The notes under the pieces are model-generated. The model was not told the origin of the DNA and ran no database searches. It worked only from the letters and a program-made list of their open reading frames with translations. Shown here piece after piece: positions 18,330-26,332 of a stretch of DNA of 46,831 nt (position 1 is the first letter of the stretch; each line of letters opens with the position of its first letter). Both the position numbers and the translations under genes were made by a program. This DNA is from Oscillospiraceae bacterium (lineage in GTDB: Bacteria > Bacillota > Clostridia > Oscillospirales > Oscillospiraceae): NCBI GenBank assembly GCA_017458335.1, contig JAFTFT010000001.1:1-46831 (forward strand). Reading direction: 5' to 3'.

Positions 18330-21300
18330 ATGATGGATCATCATATACCGGCTGCGAAGCTTTCCGAAGCGAGCGCGTCCCATCAGAATTTCATGCAGGT
18401 TGTCTACCAGATCAACAACATTGCCTGCCTGTTCGGGCAAAACGATGACGGCAGTCTATCTGCCGAGTATGTTACGCCGTCCTTTGTCACACTGATGGAA
18501 TGTGAGGCACAGGAAGAAGCGCTGGCGCTCATGGACGGGGACCGGTTGTTTGCGAGCACCTGGCCCGAGGACCGCCCGATCCTGCGGGATATTCTGGCAA
18601 ACCATGTCAGTGCGGACGGTGAACCCGACATCACGATCCGCCTGACTACGCGGAACGGGAATTTGATCTGGTGCGCGATCCATTTTGCGTTTATCGACGA
18701 TTACGGAAAGCATTATATCTATGCGACTTTTGCAGATATCACCCGGTGGAAGCGGTATGAGGAGCAGCTGCAGAGCGTTTATACCAGTCTGGGCGACAGT
18801 TTCCACCAGAGCAACGATGACTTGCTCGCGCGCGTGCGTGCCAACCTGACGGAAAACCTTGTGGAAGAATCAAACGGCACTTCGAATTACATCCCGGAAG
18901 CCAGGCAGACAAGCTATACAGAATATCTTGCGATACGCTCTTCTTATCTTCCGATTGCGGAGGAGAGGCGGCTGTTTCTTGACACCTTCAGCATTGACGC
19001 TCTGACCCGCTCCTATATGGACGGCGTCGTGGCGGTGAATAAGGTGCTGTACTCCCGCCTTCCGAACAATGCCGTGTTCTATGTAAAGATCATCGCCAAC
19101 GTCACCCGGCATCCGATGACCGGCAATCTGATCGTCTTCATCACGGAGGAGTCGAACAACCCGGAAAAGCTGGCCTCCACCATCAACGGCAAGATTCTGG
19201 CCAAGCAGTTCGACCTGGTCGCCTATATTGCCCGTGATATTTACGACGTTGCCATCGGTGACGCCAGCATGATTGCCCACGGCAACATCTTCCCGAAGGT
19301 AAAGCATGGGTCCTATCGGGAATATCTGGAGACCCAGATCATCCCCGCCCTGCCGGAAGATGAGGCATACCGGCACCGGATCCGGGAAGCGATGGACCTG
19401 AAGACCGTGTTCGAGATGTTCAAAGTCAAGGAACCGTATTCGGTGGATATTGAAGTGGACATGGAGGACGGGCATTTTTACAAGCGCTTCGACTTCTACT
19501 CCGTTGACCCGGAATCCGAGTACTGCATTGTTCTGAAAACAGACACGACGGAAGTCCGTCTCGAACAGCTGGAGCAGGAAGAGCGCAAGCTCGAGCTCGA
19601 ATACAGCAAGCAGGAGCTGGCCGACACGGACGGCATTATGGCCGACGCCGGCTTTGGCATGTGGCACATGACGCTGGAGGAGGGGAAAGCCTCGCGGCTT
19701 CGCGCAAACGACAAGATGAAGGAACTCCTTGGCATCGCCGGGCAGGATCTGAGCGAAGAAGAGATCTATGACGCCTGGTATTCCCATGTCCCCGAGACGG
19801 AACGGCCGGGCGTGATGAAGCGCATTGAAGAGATGCTCTCGGGGAAGCTCTCCGAGTGTATCAACCTCTGGATCCATCCGGACGGCCACGAGATGTATAC
19901 GCGCTTTGGCGGCACGGTGGTGGCCGATGAAAACGGACGTCAGAGCCTTCGCGGGTATTACAGCGACGTCACGGAGTCCGTCCGCGAAGACCGGAACCAG
20001 CGGGACGCGCTGGCCGACGCCCTGGTTGCCGCGGAGCATGCCAGCAAGGCCAAGACCGCCTTCCTCAACAACATGTCCCATGATATCCGTACCCCGATGA
20101 ACGCGATTGTCGGGTTTACGGCGCTGGCCATATCCCACATCGACAACCGGGAAGAGGTTCTGGACTATCTGAGCAAGATCACGGTGTCCAGCCAGCATCT
20201 GCTCTCCCTGATCAACGATGTGCTGGATATGAGCCGGATTGAAAGCGGCAAGATGACGATGGATGAGACAGAGGTTCATCTGCCCGACTTGATTCACGAC
20301 CTGCGGACGATTATCCACGCGAACGTGTCCGCCAAGCAGCTGAATCTCCAGATTGAAACCCAGAATGTCGTCAATGAGGACATCATCGTCGACAAGCTGC
20401 GCATGAACCAGGTGTTCCTGAACATTCTGTCCAACGCCATCAAATTTACGCCGAACGGCGGTACGATCAGCTTCTGTGTGGCGGAAAAGAATTCTCCGAT
20501 TCCGGAACATGCCGTGTTTGAGTTCCGCATCAAGGATACGGGCATCGGCATGAGCCGGGAGTTCCAGAAGACGATCTTTGAAGCTTTCACCCGTGAGAAG
20601 ACCAGCACGGTCAGCGGGATCCAGGGCACCGGCCTTGGTATGGCCATCACCAAGAGCATCGTGGATATGATGGGCGGCACCATTTCCGTCAACAGCGAAG
20701 AAGGCAAGGGGACGGAGTTCATCGTGACGATCCCCTGCCGTCTGGGCGGTCATACGGCTGAAGATGAAAGCGTGCCCGAACTTCAGGGCCATCGGGTCCT
20801 GGTCGTGGACGATGATACGGACAGCTGCCTGTCCGTATGCTCCATGCTCCGCAAACTCGGCATGCGGCCCGACTGGACGAGTTCCGGGAAAGAGGCATCG
20901 ATCCGCAGCAAGGAAGCCCGACAGCAGACCGACGCGTTCAGTGCCTATATCATCGACTGGCAGATGCCCGATATGAACGGGATCGAGGTCGTGCGGCGGA
21001 TCCGGAAAATCATCGGAGAGGACGCGCCGATCATTATCCTGACCGCATACGACTGGACGGACATTGAAGAGGAGGCTCTGGAGGCCGGTGTGACAGCCTT
21101 CTGCTCCAAGCCCGTCTTCCTGTCCGAGCTTCGCCAGGTACTGGCCGCGCCGTTCCATGACGCTGCGGGTGAAGCCCGCGTTGAGGAAAAGCCCGTTGAC
21201 TTCACCGGGCGGAAGGTTCTCCTGGCGGAAGACAACGAGATGAACCAGCTGATTGCACAGGCAATTCTCACGGAGTACGGTCTGGAAGTTGTCATCGCCA

Positions 21301-21584
21301 ACAACGGGGAAGAAGCCGTCAGGCTGATGGAAGACGCACCTGCCGGGACTTACGACATCATCCTGATGGATATTCAGATGCCCGTCATGGACGGATATAA
21401 CGCGGCCCGCCTGATCCGGGGAATGGAGGACAGGGAAAAAGCGGAGGTTCCCATTGTCGCCGTTACGGCAAACGCCTTTGAGGAAGACCGGAAGCTCGCG
21501 CTGGAAGCCGGTATGAACGGCCATCTGGCAAAGCCCTATGATATTCCGAAGATGCTGCAGACTCTGACCGAACTTCTGGCGTAG
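18330..21584 (+). CDS. Soluble PAS-domain hybrid histidine kinase with two receiver domains
   Basis: The 1084-residue protein has no membrane helix. The N-terminal half holds PAS-like sensor blocks: one at about residues 20-140 ending FADITRWKRYEEQLQ, a less clear middle region, and one at about 430-550 ending GYYSDVTESVRED. Next is a HisKA domain with H584 in NMSHDIRTPMNA. The ATPase domain has NIFLNILSNAIKF-type NQVFLNILSNAIKF, DTGIGM and GTGLGMAI. Receiver 1 has D876 in YIIDWQMPDMNG and receiver 2 has D1014 in IILMDIQMPVMDG. There is no Hpt or DNA-binding output, so a partner protein must take the phosphate. The first ATG (18330) follows GGAG at eight bases. Signal unknown. Confidence 0.9.
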   Translation: MMDHHIPAAKLSEASASHQNFMQVVYQINNIACLFGQNDDGSLSAEYVTPSFVTLMECEAQEEALALMDGDRLFASTWPEDRPILRDILANHVSADGEPDITIRLTTRNGNLIWCAIHFAFIDDYGKHYIYATFADITRWKRYEEQLQSVYTSLGDSFHQSNDDLLARVRANLTENLVEESNGTSNYIPEARQTSYTEYLAIRSSYLPIAEERRLFLDTFSIDALTRSYMDGVVAVNKVLYSRLPNNAVFYVKIIANVTRHPMTGNLIVFITEESNNPEKLASTINGKILAKQFDLVAYIARDIYDVAIGDASMIAHGNIFPKVKHGSYREYLETQIIPALPEDEAYRHRIREAMDLKTVFEMFKVKEPYSVDIEVDMEDGHFYKRFDFYSVDPESEYCIVLKTDTTEVRLEQLEQEERKLELEYSKQELADTDGIMADAGFGMWHMTLEEGKASRLRANDKMKELLGIAGQDLSEEEIYDAWYSHVPETERPGVMKRIEEMLSGKLSECINLWIHPDGHEMYTRFGGTVVADENGRQSLRGYYSDVTESVREDRNQRDALADALVAAEHASKAKTAFLNNMSHDIRTPMNAIVGFTALAISHIDNREEVLDYLSKITVSSQHLLSLINDVLDMSRIESGKMTMDETEVHLPDLIHDLRTIIHANVSAKQLNLQIETQNVVNEDIIVDKLRMNQVFLNILSNAIKFTPNGGTISFCVAEKNSPIPEHAVFEFRIKDTGIGMSREFQKTIFEAFTREKTSTVSGIQGTGLGMAITKSIVDMMGGTISVNSEEGKGTEFIVTIPCRLGGHTAEDESVPELQGHRVLVVDDDTDSCLSVCSMLRKLGMRPDWTSSGKEASIRSKEARQQTDAFSAYIIDWQMPDMNGIEVVRRIRKIIGEDAPIIILTAYDWTDIEEEALEAGVTAFCSKPVFLSELRQVLAAPFHDAAGEARVEEKPVDFTGRKVLLAEDNEMNQLIAQAILTEYGLEVVIANNGEEAVRLMEDAPAGTYDIILMDIQMPVMDGYNAARLIRGMEDREKAEVPIVAVTANAFEEDRKLALEAGMNGHLAKPYDIPKMLQTLTELLA

Positions 21585-21622
21585 TGCCCGGTGGAAGAAT
21601 GAAAGTGGAAGGAGGCTTCCCG

Positions 21623-22678
21623 ATGAAAAAGGTTCTTACCGTTCTGCTCATTCTTGTCCTCGTAATCGTTGTGGCTTTCGGCGGACTCCTCGGTTTTCTG
21701 ACCGTTACGGAGTATCGTCCCGCCGATGTCGAATCCGTCTCCGTCCGGACCGGCGACGGCGCCGGAAGCACGCCCGTTCCTTCTGACGGCTTTACCGTGC
21801 TGAGCTGGAACATCGGTTATGCCGGGCTTGGAAAGCATCAGGACTTTTTCATGGACGGCGGGAAGAAATCGCGTCCCGGTGATCCGGACGCCGTCTATTC
21901 CTACCTCCGCGGAATCGTATCCTCAGTGGAAGAGACCGGCGCAGATCTTGTAATCCTCCAGGAGGTCGACACCGACTCTGCCCGCACCTACGGCACCGAT
22001 GAAACCGAAGCGCTGGCGCGCAGTACGTCCGCCTTCGCCCTGAACTATTCCTGTCCCTTTGTGCCGATCCCCTTCCCGCCCATGGGAAAGATCCACAGCG
22101 GGCTTTTCACCACCACCGATTTCGCCGTCACCTCCGCGGACCGGATCGCGCTCCCCTGCCCCTTCTCCTGGCCTCTCTCCACAGCCAATCTGAAGCGCTG
22201 CCTGCTGGTAACCCGTCATCCCGTTGCCGATTCCGGGCACGAGCTGGTCCTGGTGAACGTGCATCTGGAAGCCTATGACGACGGCGAAGGAAAAATTGCT
22301 CAGACCCGGCAGCTGATGAACTTCCTTCAGGAGGAGTATCAGAAGGGCAACTACGTCATCACCGGCGGCGACTTCAACCAGATTTTCCCCGGCGGGCAGA
22401 AAGCCTGGCCGAACACGCATCCCGAACTATGGACTCCCGGTGTGCTCGATACTGACATGCTGGGCGGCTTCGGCTGTGCCTATGACCTGACGGTTCCCAC
22501 CTGCCGCCTGCTGAATCAGCCCTATGATCCCTCCGACACCGTGAACACCCAGTACTACGCCATCGACGGTTTTCTGGTCTCGCCGAACGTGGAGGTCTCC
22601 GCGGTCAAAACCCTCGATCTCGGCTTTGAGAACTCCGACCACAATCCGGTTCTGCTGACCGTGAGCCTGAAGACCTGA
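21623..22678 (+). CDS. Exported endonuclease/exonuclease/phosphatase-family hydrolase
   Basis: A 351-residue protein with an N-terminal membrane anchor or signal (about residues 4-26) and an EEP/DNase I-like domain. Catalytic blocks are LSWNIGYAG (metal Asn), ILQEVD (metal Glu), VNVHLEAYDDG (catalytic His), GGDFNQ (Asp/Asn) and SDHNPV (closing Asp-His). EEP enzymes cleave phosphodiesters in nucleic acids, phosphoinositides or sphingomyelin. The external location suggests nutrient or membrane-lipid phosphodiesters, but the substrate cannot be told. The ATG at 21623 follows GGAGG. It begins 38 bases after the kinase stop with no terminator between, so co-transcription is likely. Confidence 0.85.
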   Translation: MKKVLTVLLILVLVIVVAFGGLLGFLTVTEYRPADVESVSVRTGDGAGSTPVPSDGFTVLSWNIGYAGLGKHQDFFMDGGKKSRPGDPDAVYSYLRGIVSSVEETGADLVILQEVDTDSARTYGTDETEALARSTSAFALNYSCPFVPIPFPPMGKIHSGLFTTTDFAVTSADRIALPCPFSWPLSTANLKRCLLVTRHPVADSGHELVLVNVHLEAYDDGEGKIAQTRQLMNFLQEEYQKGNYVITGGDFNQIFPGGQKAWPNTHPELWTPGVLDTDMLGGFGCAYDLTVPTCRLLNQPYDPSDTVNTQYYAIDGFLVSPNVEVSAVKTLDLGFENSDHNPVLLTVSLKT

Positions 22679-22749
22679 GGCATCGTCCGCACTTTTGCGG
22701 CGGTCTTCTGAATTATCTTGAAAAGCGCCGGAATCAGTCAAAAAATCTC

Positions 22750-22778
22750 TTGACAAACGGCACGAAATCGACTATATT
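22750..22778 (+). promoter_or_regulatory. Strong sigma-A promoter of rplJL
   Basis: TTGACA (22750-22755), 17 bases, TATATT (22773-22778): near-consensus, as expected for ribosomal protein genes. The transcript would start just before the L10 leader. Confidence 0.85.
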
Positions 22779-22785
22779 ATTCGAG

Positions 22786-22860
22786 CGCTCCGAAGACAGC
22801 AGGTGGGGATTCCCCATAAATCCTGCCGAGGACATCAACATCATCTTGATTGTTTTTGTA
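22786..22860 (+). ncRNA. Ribosomal protein L10 leader RNA
   Basis: The leader contains CCGAAGACAGCAGGTGGGG and, after a short loop, AAATCCTGCCGAGG. These are the conserved helices (AGCAGG pairing with CCTGC and the kink-turn-like GA elements) of the L10 leader, where excess L10(L12)4 complex binds and represses its own operon. It sits directly between a consensus promoter and an intrinsic terminator before rplJ. Confidence 0.85.
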
Positions 22861-22892
22861 CCTCTGCGTCTTTTGATGCAGAGGTTTTCTTT
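22861..22892 (+). terminator. Attenuator hairpin in the L10 leader
   Basis: A 10-bp stem CCTCTGCGTC / GATGCAGAGG (one G-T pair) with loop TTTT, followed by TTTTCTTT. It lies upstream of the rplJ SD, so the leader probably controls transcription termination in response to L10 binding. Confidence 0.8.
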
Positions 22893-22928
22893 ATGAGCGT
22901 GAGTTCAAGTGTGGAGGTGAAATCACAC

Positions 22929-23456
22929 ATGCCAAACGCAAAGGTTCTCAGCGAAAAGCAGGCGATCGTGGCCGCTCTGGCCGAACGCATCAAGAACGCA
23001 GGTTCCGGTATCCTGGTGGACTATAAGGGAATCACCGTCGAGGAAGACACCGCTCTGCGTACCGAAATGCGCAAGGAGTCCATCGAGTACACCGTCGTCA
23101 AGAACACGCTGACCAGAAAGGCTCTGGATTCTCTGGGAATGGAAGGTCTCGACCACGTTCTCAACGGGACCACCTCTCTGGCTACCACCGCAAGCGATCC
23201 CATCGCTCCGTTCCGCATCGTTACCGACTACTCCAAGAAGCTCGGTGACCGCTTCAACGTCAAGGCCGCGTTCATGGAGGGCAAGATCCTCAATGAGCAG
23301 GAAATCGCAGAGATTTCCGCGCTGCCCGGCAAGGATGCGCTGTATGCAAAGGTTCTGGGCACCATGATCGCTCCGATCACGGGTCTCGCCGTTTGCCTCG
23401 GTCAGATCCTGGAACAGAAGGGTGGCTCTCTCGAGGCCCCCGAAGCTGCTGAATAA
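22929..23456 (+). CDS. rplJ: 50S ribosomal protein L10
   Basis: The 175-residue protein shows the L10 core: [33 protein letters not shown], then [13 protein letters not shown] and [33 protein letters not shown]10 anchors the L7/L12 stalk to 23S rRNA. ATG at 22929 follows an ideal SD GGAGGTGA (22913-22920). It is preceded by its autoregulatory leader and followed by rplL. Confidence 0.97.
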   Translation: MPNAKVLSEKQAIVAALAERIKNAGSGILVDYKGITVEEDTALRTEMRKESIEYTVVKNTLTRKALDSLGMEGLDHVLNGTTSLATTASDPIAPFRIVTDYSKKLGDRFNVKAAFMEGKILNEQEIAEISALPGKDALYAKVLGTMIAPITGLAVCLGQILEQKGGSLEAPEAAE

Positions 23457-23488
23457 GCAGAAACACTATTTTATTGGAGGATATTACA

Positions 23489-23860
23489 ATGAGTGAAAAA
23501 ATCACTGCCATGATCGAAGAGATCAAGGGTCTTTCCGTTCTGGAGCTCGCTGAGCTCGTTCACGCCCTCGAGGACACCTTCGGTGTCTCCGCCGCCGCTG
23601 TTGCCGCTCCTGCTGCCGGTGCCGCCGCTGGCCCGGTCGTGGAAGAGAAGACCGAGTTCGACGTCGTTATGACCGAGTTCGGTGCTGAGAAGATCAAGGT
23701 CATCAAGGAAGTCCGCGCCATCACCGGTCTCGGCCTGGCCGATGCCAAGGCTCTGGTCGAAGGCGTTCCTGCCAAGATCAAGGAAGGCGTCTCCAAGGAA
23801 GATGCGGAAGCCCTCAAGGCCCAGCTCGAAGCTGTTGGCGCGAAGGTCGAGCTCAAGTAA
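23489..23860 (+). CDS. rplL: 50S ribosomal protein L7/L12
   Basis: The 123-residue stalk protein has the N-terminal dimerisation helix region ([31 protein letters not shown]), an Ala/Pro hinge and the C-terminal factor-binding domain ([39 protein letters not shown]). The ATG follows GGAGG at nine bases; the TTG upstream in frame overlaps the SD and is rejected. rpoB, the usual next gene, is not downstream. Confidence 0.98.
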   Translation: MSEKITAMIEEIKGLSVLELAELVHALEDTFGVSAAAVAAPAAGAAAGPVVEEKTEFDVVMTEFGAEKIKVIKEVRAITGLGLADAKALVEGVPAKIKEGVSKEDAEALKAQLEAVGAKVELK

Positions 23861-23883
23861 GCACGCCCTGTCGAGTCTCTTTC

Positions 23884-23917
23884 GAAACGGCACAGGCGTT
23901 CGGCTTTGTGCCGTTTC
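23884..23917 (+). terminator. Stem-loop after rplL
   Basis: An 11-bp perfect stem GAAACGGCACA / TGTGCCGTTTC with a 12-base loop. There is no proper T-run, so it may be an mRNA-stabilising structure or a weak terminator. Confidence 0.55.
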
Positions 23918-23955
23918 AGCGAAGGCTCTCCCCCTTGTTCCGGAGTATTTTTCGG

Positions 23956-23984
23956 TTGACAAGCTTTTCGCCTTCGACTATAAT
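23956..23984 (+). promoter_or_regulatory. Consensus sigma-A promoter of yceD-rpmF
   Basis: TTGACA (23956-23961), 17 bases, TATAAT (23979-23984): a perfect consensus promoter 35 bases before the yceD start. Confidence 0.88.
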
Positions 23985-24018
23985 ATTTTAGTCTTTGCGG
24001 AGAGCGAGGTGCTGTTTC

Positions 24019-24513
24019 ATGCGGCTTGATCTGCGGGAACTGATCGTAAATCCCGGGCGTCGTCTCCCCTTCCATCTGGAGCTGGAGACAGACAATCTGG
24101 ATTTCCCGTCGGTGCGGGAGTATCTTCATCCGCCCGTTGCGGACGGCGTCGTGTCCAACGAAGCCGGGATCCTGCATATGCGCGGCAGTATCACGGCGGA
24201 CATGCTGTGTGTCTGCGACCGTTGCGGGCAGGAGTTTGAGAGCACAAAGGAAACGGCTGTCGACGCCGTTCTGGTCGAAGAAGAGAGCGAGGATAATCCG
24301 GAGCTTTTTGTCCTCGAAGGGACGGAGATCGACGCGCAGGAGGTCTTGTCTACCTGCTTCATTCTGGACATGGAGACAAAGTTCCTCTGCCGGGAGGATT
24401 GCAAGGGCCTTTGCGCCCGCTGCGGCAGGAATCTGAATCTGGGTCCCTGCGGCTGCGGGAAAGAAATTGATCCAAGATTTGCTGTACTTGAGCAGTTGTT
24501 GGATAAATCATAA
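24019..24513 (+). CDS. yceD: YceD/DUF177 protein
   Basis: The 164-residue protein is of the DUF177 family that is nearly always encoded before rpmF. Family members have been linked to 23S rRNA accumulation and ribosome assembly. Two CxxC pairs (CDRCGQEF in the middle, CARCGRNLNLGPCGC near the end) are seen, together with the acidic loop VLVEEESEDN. ATG at 24019 follows a weak GCGAGGTG. The rpmF gene begins 51 bases downstream, in the same transcript. Confidence 0.85.
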   Translation: MRLDLRELIVNPGRRLPFHLELETDNLDFPSVREYLHPPVADGVVSNEAGILHMRGSITADMLCVCDRCGQEFESTKETAVDAVLVEEESEDNPELFVLEGTEIDAQEVLSTCFILDMETKFLCREDCKGLCARCGRNLNLGPCGCGKEIDPRFAVLEQLLDKS

Positions 24514-24564
24514 TACGGAGAATCGAGCTGCTCAAAACAGCTGTGATCAGGAGGTGTCAACAAC

Positions 24565-24753
24565 ATGGCAGTCCCAAAAGGAAAAGTCTCGAGACAGAGA
24601 CGTGATAAGAGGCGCTCTTCCGTTTGGAAGCTCACCGCTCCCCAACTGGTAGCATGCCCCAACTGCGGCGAACTGGTTATGCCTCACCGCGCTTGCCCGG
24701 CTTGCGGACAGTATAACGGCCGTACGGTCATCAACGTAGAAGAGAGCAAGTAA
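24565..24753 (+). CDS. rpmF: 50S ribosomal protein L32 (zinc-binding form)
   Basis: The 62-residue protein starts MAVPKGKVSRQRRDKRRSS, the L32 signature, and has CPNCGELVMPHRACPACG, four Cys that bind zinc. Start ATG at 24565 follows AGGAGGTG. Second gene of the yceD-rpmF operon. Confidence 0.97.
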   Translation: MAVPKGKVSRQRRDKRRSSVWKLTAPQLVACPNCGELVMPHRACPACGQYNGRTVINVEESK

Positions 24754-24761
24754 GATTTTAG

Positions 24762-24792
24762 AGGAGGAGGGCTTCGCCTTTCCTCCTTTGTT
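24762..24792 (+). terminator. Terminator of yceD-rpmF
   Basis: An imperfect stem pairs AGGAGGA...GGC with GCC...TCCTCCT around loop TTC, followed by TTGTTATTTCT. Confidence 0.65.
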
Positions 24793-24813
24793 ATTTCTGC
24801 CGTTTATCGTGAT

Positions 24814-24838
24814 CTCTCCCCGCCTGCGGCGGGGAGAG
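24814..24838. repeat. GC-rich palindromic repeat between rpmF and the DUF512 gene
   Basis: An 11-bp perfect inverted repeat CTCTCCCCGCC / GGCGGGGAGAG with loop TGC. The same 11-base arms occur inside the longer hairpin at 7655-7693. Confidence 0.8.
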
Positions 24839-24864
24839 CGTTGGCATTCATTTTGGTGAACACT

Positions 24865-26226
24865 ATGGAGAATGTGATCCGCAGCATCGATCCCGGCAGC
24901 CCTCTGGAAAAGCGGGCCGCCGTCGGTGACCGTCTTCTCAGCATCAACGGAAAACGCATCCTCGACGTCCTGGACTACAAATTCTATGCCTATGACCGGG
25001 ATCTGCATCTGCTGCTCGCCCGGCCGGACGGCACGGAATACCGCCTTCATGTTCACAAGCCGGAGGGCGGCGACCTGGGTCTGGATTTTGAGAGCTATCT
25101 GATGGACCGGCCGCGTTCCTGCGCGAACAACTGTGTCTTCTGCTTCATCGACCAGCTTCCGAAGGGCATGCGCCCGACGATGTACTTCAAGGACGACGAT
25201 GCCCGCTTGAGCTTCCTGCTGGGAAACTACATCACTCTGACCAACCTCTCCCCGCGGGAGATCGATCGGATCATCTCCCTTCATGTGAGCCCGGTGAACG
25301 TATCGGTCCATACGATGAATCCGGAGCTGCGTGTCCGCATGCTGCGCAATCCCCGCGCCGGTGAGAGTATCCGCACCATGAAGCGGCTGGCGGAAGCAGG
25401 CATCGTGATGAACTGCCAGATCGTCTGCTGCCCGGGCCTCAACGACGGGGAAGAACTGGATTACAGCATGCGGGAGCTTTCCGCGCTCTATCCCGCGGTT
25501 CACAGTGTGTCCATCGTGCCGGTCGGACTCACGCGCTACCGTGAGGGGCTCTACCCGCTGCGTCCTTTCACGCCGGAGCACGCAGCGTATACCATCGACC
25601 AGGTCACCGCCTTCGGGGACCGCTGTGTAAAGGAACTCGGCTCGCGCATTTTTTTCTGCGGAGACGAGCTCTATCTGAAGGCGGGACGTGAGCTCCCACC
25701 GGATGAGTTTTATGAAGAATATACCCAGTTGGAGAACGGCATCGGCATGCTGCGCCTGCTGGAGACGGAGTTCCGCTCCGCCCTGCGGCTTTCCGACGAT
25801 CCCGGCCCCCTGCGGTGCAGCATCGCGACGGGTCTGGCCGCGGCGCCATGGCTGCAGATGCTGATGGATCGCGCCATGGCGCAGTATCCTGAGCTGAAGG
25901 TCCGAGTCTATCCGATTATAAATGATTTTTTTGGTCATCAGATCACCGTCGCCGGTCTGATCACCGGGCGGGATCTGATCGCTCAGCTTCAGGGGAAGGA
26001 GTTGGGAGAGCGTCTCCTGATTTCGCAGAACATGCTGCGCCGGCAGGAGAGGGACTTTCTCGACGACACGACCCTGGCCCAGGCCGAAGAAAGACTGGGC
26101 GTGCCGATTGTCCCCGTGGAATCCGACGGGTTCGCCCTCTGGGACGCGGTCTGCGGCCTCGCGCCGGAGCCCTCCGTCCCTCACCTGCCGGAAGAATCCC
26201 CGGAGTACTACATCTATAACCAATAA
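24865..26226 (+). CDS. PDZ-radical SAM-DUF512 protein
   Basis: The 453-residue protein has an N-terminal PDZ-like domain (VIRSIDPGSPLEKRAAVGDRLLSINGKRILDVLDYKF). A radical SAM core follows with C86, C90 and C93 in CANNCVFCFIDQLPKGMR, then SFLLGNYITLTNL, HTMNPELRVRMLRN and CQIVCCPGLNDGEEL. The C-terminal DUF512 domain ends in PVESDGFALWDAV. This is a widespread Clostridia/cyanobacteria family (TIGR03279-like) without a settled function. It is often next to der, as here. ATG at 24865 is preferred because the family begins just before the PDZ IxxIxPGSP motif; an upstream TTG exists at 24841. The SD is poor. Confidence 0.88.
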   Translation: MENVIRSIDPGSPLEKRAAVGDRLLSINGKRILDVLDYKFYAYDRDLHLLLARPDGTEYRLHVHKPEGGDLGLDFESYLMDRPRSCANNCVFCFIDQLPKGMRPTMYFKDDDARLSFLLGNYITLTNLSPREIDRIISLHVSPVNVSVHTMNPELRVRMLRNPRAGESIRTMKRLAEAGIVMNCQIVCCPGLNDGEELDYSMRELSALYPAVHSVSIVPVGLTRYREGLYPLRPFTPEHAAYTIDQVTAFGDRCVKELGSRIFFCGDELYLKAGRELPPDEFYEEYTQLENGIGMLRLLETEFRSALRLSDDPGPLRCSIATGLAAAPWLQMLMDRAMAQYPELKVRVYPIINDFFGHQITVAGLITGRDLIAQLQGKELGERLLISQNMLRRQERDFLDDTTLAQAEERLGVPIVPVESDGFALWDAVCGLAPEPSVPHLPEESPEYYIYNQ

Positions 26227-26235
26227 ACTGCTTCG

Positions 26236-26266
26236 GGAGGATTCCTGATCAAGACCGCTTGTTGCC
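26236..26266 (+). pseudogene. Duplicated 5' end of der (remnant)
   Basis: GGAGG (26236-26240) is followed eight bases later by TCAAGACCGCTTGTTGCC. The same 18 bases are codons 2-7 of der (26336-26353) and also follow a GGAGG SD there. In this copy the ATG is replaced (CTGA), so it cannot start translation in the der frame. A hairpin repeat (26279-26303) separates the two copies. Confidence 0.8.
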
Positions 26267-26278
26267 TTTTTCTCTCTG

Positions 26279-26303
26279 ACCCTCATCCCGCAGGGGTGAG
26301 GGT
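26279..26303. repeat. Palindromic repeat between the two der 5' ends
   Basis: An 11-bp inverted repeat ACCCTCATCCC / GGGGTGAGGGT (one G-T pair) with loop GCA. The right flank GGTACAGTC is also found at the asd hairpin (10120-10128). Confidence 0.75.
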
Positions 26304-26332
26304 ACAGTCCACACTTTTATGGAGGTATCCAA

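Noticed and set aside
24841-24864. TTG start for the DUF512 protein
   Set aside because: There is no SD in front of it, it abuts a hairpin repeat, and homologues begin near the ATG at 24865.
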